DNA of 20,366 nt from Nephromyces sp. MM_2019. Its lineage: Eukaryota; Apicomplexa; Aconoidasida; Nephromycida. The stretch's first letter is position 1, and every line of letters begins with the position of its first letter. A program made the position numbers and the translations under genes. The stretch is from assembly GCA_015657535.1 (NCBI GenBank), contig JADHZB010002098.1, forward strand, positions 1-20,366. The letters run 5' to 3'. Shown here piece after piece: positions 18,555 to 20,366 of the stretch. The notes below the pieces were generated by a model. That model was not told the origin of the DNA and searched no databases. It saw only the letters and a program-made list of their open reading frames with translations.

Positions 18555-19287
18555 ATATGTATGTGTTTGTGAATGCGTATCTTTGTGTATGTATGTTTAT
18601 CTATGTGCGTCATAGGTATGCTTATGTGTGTGGTTCTATCATAGCTATACTTATATGTGTGTGTGCTTATCTTAACTCTGACTGTGTGTGTGTGTTATTT
18701 GCTGTGAATTCCTATATTTTAAGCCAAAACCCTTCAAAATGTGATTCTCTCTGTTTTTGTTTGTAAATTGTCCCCTTTTCTGCAGGTTTTTAGCTTCAAT
18801 ACGCAATTCAGCTAATGAATGCATACAGTCCTTTCGGTGCGCACACAGATTTTGTTAAATTGTGTGTGTGTGTGTGTGCGTCTGTCTTCCTGCATTTTGA
18901 AGAGCGTATGTACACTCAATCTTCGAATAAACGCCCTCCCTATTCGCCATGTATATACACTCAATCTTCACTTGTGTATTCTCCCAGTAAAACACGCGTT
19001 TATTTGCTTTTTCCTTGACAGGCTCAATGAGTATATCTACTGATTCTGATTGCTGCATTGTGTGTGCCGTGGGAGAGTCAATGTGTGGGCGCCTGGGTTT
19101 GCTAGGGAAGCTAGCTTCTGCCCTAGGTGATAGTAACATTAACATCAAGGCTATAGCTCAAGGCTCTAGTGAGAGAAACATCTCTATAGTAGTTCGATCT
19201 AGTGATGCTAAGGGTGCTCTAAATGCTCTTCACGCTACAGTCTATTCTCGGAAGAAGGTCGAAGATGTGAAGGGCTTGGAGAAGTAA
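14220..19287 (+). CDS. Aspartokinase (aspartate kinase) with two ACT domains, eight exons
   Basis: The enzyme phosphorylates L-aspartate with ATP, the first step towards lysine, threonine and methionine. Exons: 14220-14381, 14989-16266, 16739-16908, 17359-17485, 17974-18105, 18355-18464, 18786-18853 and 19022-19287, giving 770 aa in consistent phases. Kinase motifs in order: KFGGSSLA (20-27), VVVSAIG (56-62), GE-WSA (169-174), WLDSR (245-249), VDWELS (276-281), VTGY (428-431), KRNGSDYSA (444-452), [14 protein letters not shown] (466-479), then [15 protein letters not shown] in exon 3. The first ACT domain spans exons 5-6 ([20 protein letters not shown], then ISQGSSE across the junction) and the second is in exon 8 ([20 protein letters not shown]). 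RNGSDYSA and AIAQGSSER are typical of the aspartokinase half of bacterial ThrA/MetL-type fusions, but no homoserine dehydrogenase follows. Monofunctional enzymes are usually about 450-480 aa; the excess comes from a Ser-rich insert (about 190-240), an acidic Ser-rich insert (about 291-425) and an exon 4 linker. ACT domains usually mediate feedback inhibition; the effector cannot be read here. The exon 7/8 boundary has an alternative (donor CG|GTGCGC, acceptor AATGAG). Confidence 0.93.
15701..16099 (+). other. Candidate exitron inside aspartokinase exon 2
   Basis: This 399-nt segment starts GTAAGA (context GAGA|GTAAGA) and ends GTGTTTTTAG, has no stop in the reading frame, and is a multiple of three. 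It encodes the acidic, Ser-rich insert between the VDWELS and VTGY motifs. Removing it leaves QELLAE-T-LIVTGY, close to the short spacing usual for the family. Unlike the annotated introns it is not TG/CA-rich and it lacks stops over 133 codons, so translation is also plausible. It may be retained, removed or alternatively spliced. Confidence 0.45.
16917..17069 (+). repeat. 51-bp tandem repeat, three near-perfect copies, in aspartokinase intron 3
   Basis: Copies begin at 16917, 16968 and 17019, each starting CTGTTTGTGCTGTGTGGGAG and ending in a TG run. The first two are essentially identical and the third differs only in its tail. The array begins nine bases inside the intron, next to the donor. 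Near-identity points to recent expansion. Confidence 0.85.
17179..17300 (+). repeat. Purine-rich tract in aspartokinase intron 3
   Basis: A GAAGAAGGAGGAG/GGGGGGG-type purine tract between the 51-bp repeats and exon 4. It has no open continuation of the exon 3 frame, because joining at TGTTTCAG (17127) gives an immediate stop, so it is intronic. Confidence 0.6.
17884..17972 (+). repeat. Extended (TTC/CTT)n polypyrimidine tract before aspartokinase exon 5
   Basis: About 90 nt of almost pure C/T, largely (TTC)n and (CTT)n, leading directly into the acceptor TTCTTCAG. Read in frame it would encode serine runs, but the frame required by exon 5 places it in the intron. It is an unusually long polypyrimidine tract. 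Confidence 0.7.
18489..18552 (+). repeat. (TG)32 microsatellite in aspartokinase intron 6
   Basis: An uninterrupted TG run of about 64 nt lies 24 nt after the exon 6 donor. It is the longest pure dinucleotide run in the window and is likely length-polymorphic. Confidence 0.9.
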
Positions 19288-19630
19288 GGTTTGAGGGAAA
19301 AGTTTGCACATACACATCCACCTGCATATATAGGCACACACCTGCATATGTGGGCACACACACACACACGCGAACACATACTTACACGCGTGCACACATA
19401 AGCGCAGACACGTGCGCACACGCACGCAGAAATAGGCACACACAACTCAGACACACAGACACACACAGACACACACAGACACACACAGACACACACAGAC
19501 ACACACAGACACACACAGACATAAACATGTAGATGCACACACACAGACATGTCCACACACATATGACGCAGCACGCATACACGGAAGTGTGCTAGCGCAC
19601 ATGCGCTCACTCACACCCACAAACACATAC
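19288..19630. repeat. CA-rich spacer with a 10-bp CAGACACACA array
   Basis: After the aspartokinase stop the plus strand is CA-rich. From about 19448 to 19521 the unit CAGACACACA is repeated about seven times almost perfectly. On the minus strand the stretch is TG-rich and would be the intron following the last assigned exon of the convergent minus-strand candidate gene. Two CACACCTGCATAT copies at 19335-19358 resemble minus-strand acceptors (ATATGCAG). Confidence 0.8.
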
Positions 19631-20167
19631 ATGCACTCGTATACGCTGAAGGAAATTGATGTGCCACTGAAATTGAGTTTTGAATATTGAAGTTTCACAC
19701 ATAAATTTCGTTGCTTTCAAGGGGAGAGGTGTACGTACACTGATTTTTAGAAGGGACTACAATGTGGTAGATAAGGATACGCATCCACACGTGTTCTCAC
19801 TGCGCACACACAGTCTCTTTCACTGTGAAAAAGACGGCGAAATCTGCTGATTTGCTAATTTGCTTGCATCAGGGTGTGTGTCTTTGATATGATTAGAGTG
19901 TTGTATTAAGAGTGTATGCGTGATATGATTGTTTTGTTGTATTATCAGAGTGTGTGTGTTAGTTTAAAAAACAGCTTGGAAAGCTTTATTTCGTAGCCTA
20001 AGACTTTAGTTTTTGCTAAAGTTTTACTAAGTTTCTTGATTTCTTTGATGTTATCGTTTTGTGTGGAATCCTCTGTTTCTTCCTCATTTGCAGTTTACTA
20101 CTTTTTCCAATTTTTTGTTGCATTTTTTGCTGTTAGTTACCTGCTTCATCTTCCCCCTCGTCTTCAT
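19631..20167 (-). CDS. Candidate multi-exon gene of unknown function, 3' end unresolved
   Basis: Proposed exons on the minus strand are 20167-20141, 20082-19973, 19854-19812 and 19756-19631, phase-compatible and giving at least 102 aa. Exon 1 is ATG plus eight codons (MKTRGKMKQ) before GTAACT. Exon 2 begins EETEDSTQNDNIKEIKKLSK and continues with AKTKVLGYEIKLSK, a charged, helix-like sequence and the strongest evidence. Exon 3 reads KSADFAVFFTVKET before GTGTGTG. Exon 4 includes LLKISVRTPLPLKATKFMCE and FQWHINFLQRIRVH, then a GTATGT donor opening into TG-rich sequence, as expected for a sense intron here. The final exon would lie near or opposite the aspartokinase 3' end and was not fixed. 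If exon 2 is not spliced at 19973 it runs on to a nearby stop. No family is recognised. Confidence 0.35.
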
Positions 20168-20366
20168 CCCCCCTCCTCTCTCCTCTTCACTCCGCTTCTT
20201 CAACCCCCTCCTCCTCTCTCCTCTTCTTCAACCCCCTCCTCCTCTCTCCTCTTCTTCAACCCCCTCCTCTTCACCCTCCTCTTCACTCCGCTTCTTCAAC
20301 TCCCTCCTCTTCACTCCGCTTCTTCAACCCCCTCCTCTTCACTCCGCTTCTTCAACCCCCTCCTCT
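20168..20366. repeat. 28-bp pyrimidine-rich tandem array running off the window
   Basis: Units built on CTTCACTCCGCTTCTTCAAC plus CCCCTCCTCT repeat with a mostly 28-bp period, with shortened and ACTCCG-less variants in the middle (about 20215-20270). Since 28 is not a multiple of three, each frame meets a stop on the purine-rich strand within one or two units, so it is unlikely to be coding. It lies just upstream of the proposed minus-strand start at 20167 and may be part of that gene's promoter or 5' leader. Confidence 0.8.

Noticed and set aside
19288..20366. A homoserine dehydrogenase domain downstream of the aspartokinase
   Set aside because: No plus-strand frame with a dinucleotide-binding glycine motif or other family signature was found; the interval is better explained by repeats and a minus-strand gene.

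Overview
The window is eukaryotic nuclear DNA from a spliced, repeat-rich genome, most likely an apicomplexan or other alveolate protist. A coccidian-like parasite is my best guess, with modest confidence. The reasons are: GT-AG introns that split conserved domains; introns and spacers packed with (TG)n/(CA)n; serine homopolymers and acidic low-complexity inserts inside conserved enzymes; and retention of an aspartate-pathway enzyme. There is no operon structure and I saw no rRNA, tRNA, CRISPR or transposase.

Layout. At 130-2895 (minus) there is a long acidic, serine-rich protein with an N-terminal hydrophobic segment and probably one further exon. At 2896-5106 there are simple repeats, with small-exon remnants of a minus-strand gene at 3710-4212. 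At 5107-5606 (plus) lies a Lys/Glu-rich protein in two exons, closed by a striking hairpin at its stop codon. At 5688-6945 (plus) lies a gene of unknown function whose exons are hidden between TG-rich introns. At 6946-8064 there is a G-rich degenerate array and spacer. At 8065-8727 (minus) there is a small two-exon candidate gene carrying a 38-bp minisatellite in its intron. At 8760-10247 I see only degenerate repeats. At 10248-12634 (plus) lies a clear six-exon EF-hand calcium-binding protein, with possible further 3' exons to 13482. At 13560-14035 there is unresolved coding-like DNA. At 14220-19287 (plus) lies an eight-exon aspartokinase with two C-terminal ACT domains. At 19631-20167 (minus) a candidate multi-exon gene converges on the aspartokinase, and the window ends in a 28-bp pyrimidine-rich tandem array.

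The two firm identifications are the aspartokinase (first step of lysine/threonine/methionine synthesis from aspartate, with regulatory ACT domains) and the EF-hand protein. Nothing in the sequence ties the two functionally. The other genes are inferred from open frames joined by phase-compatible splice sites and need transcript support. The most interesting single observation is a 399-nt, stop-free, in-frame segment inside aspartokinase exon 2. It is bounded by a GTAAGA donor and a TTTTTAG acceptor, and its removal would restore the usual spacing of the kinase motifs: a candidate exitron.
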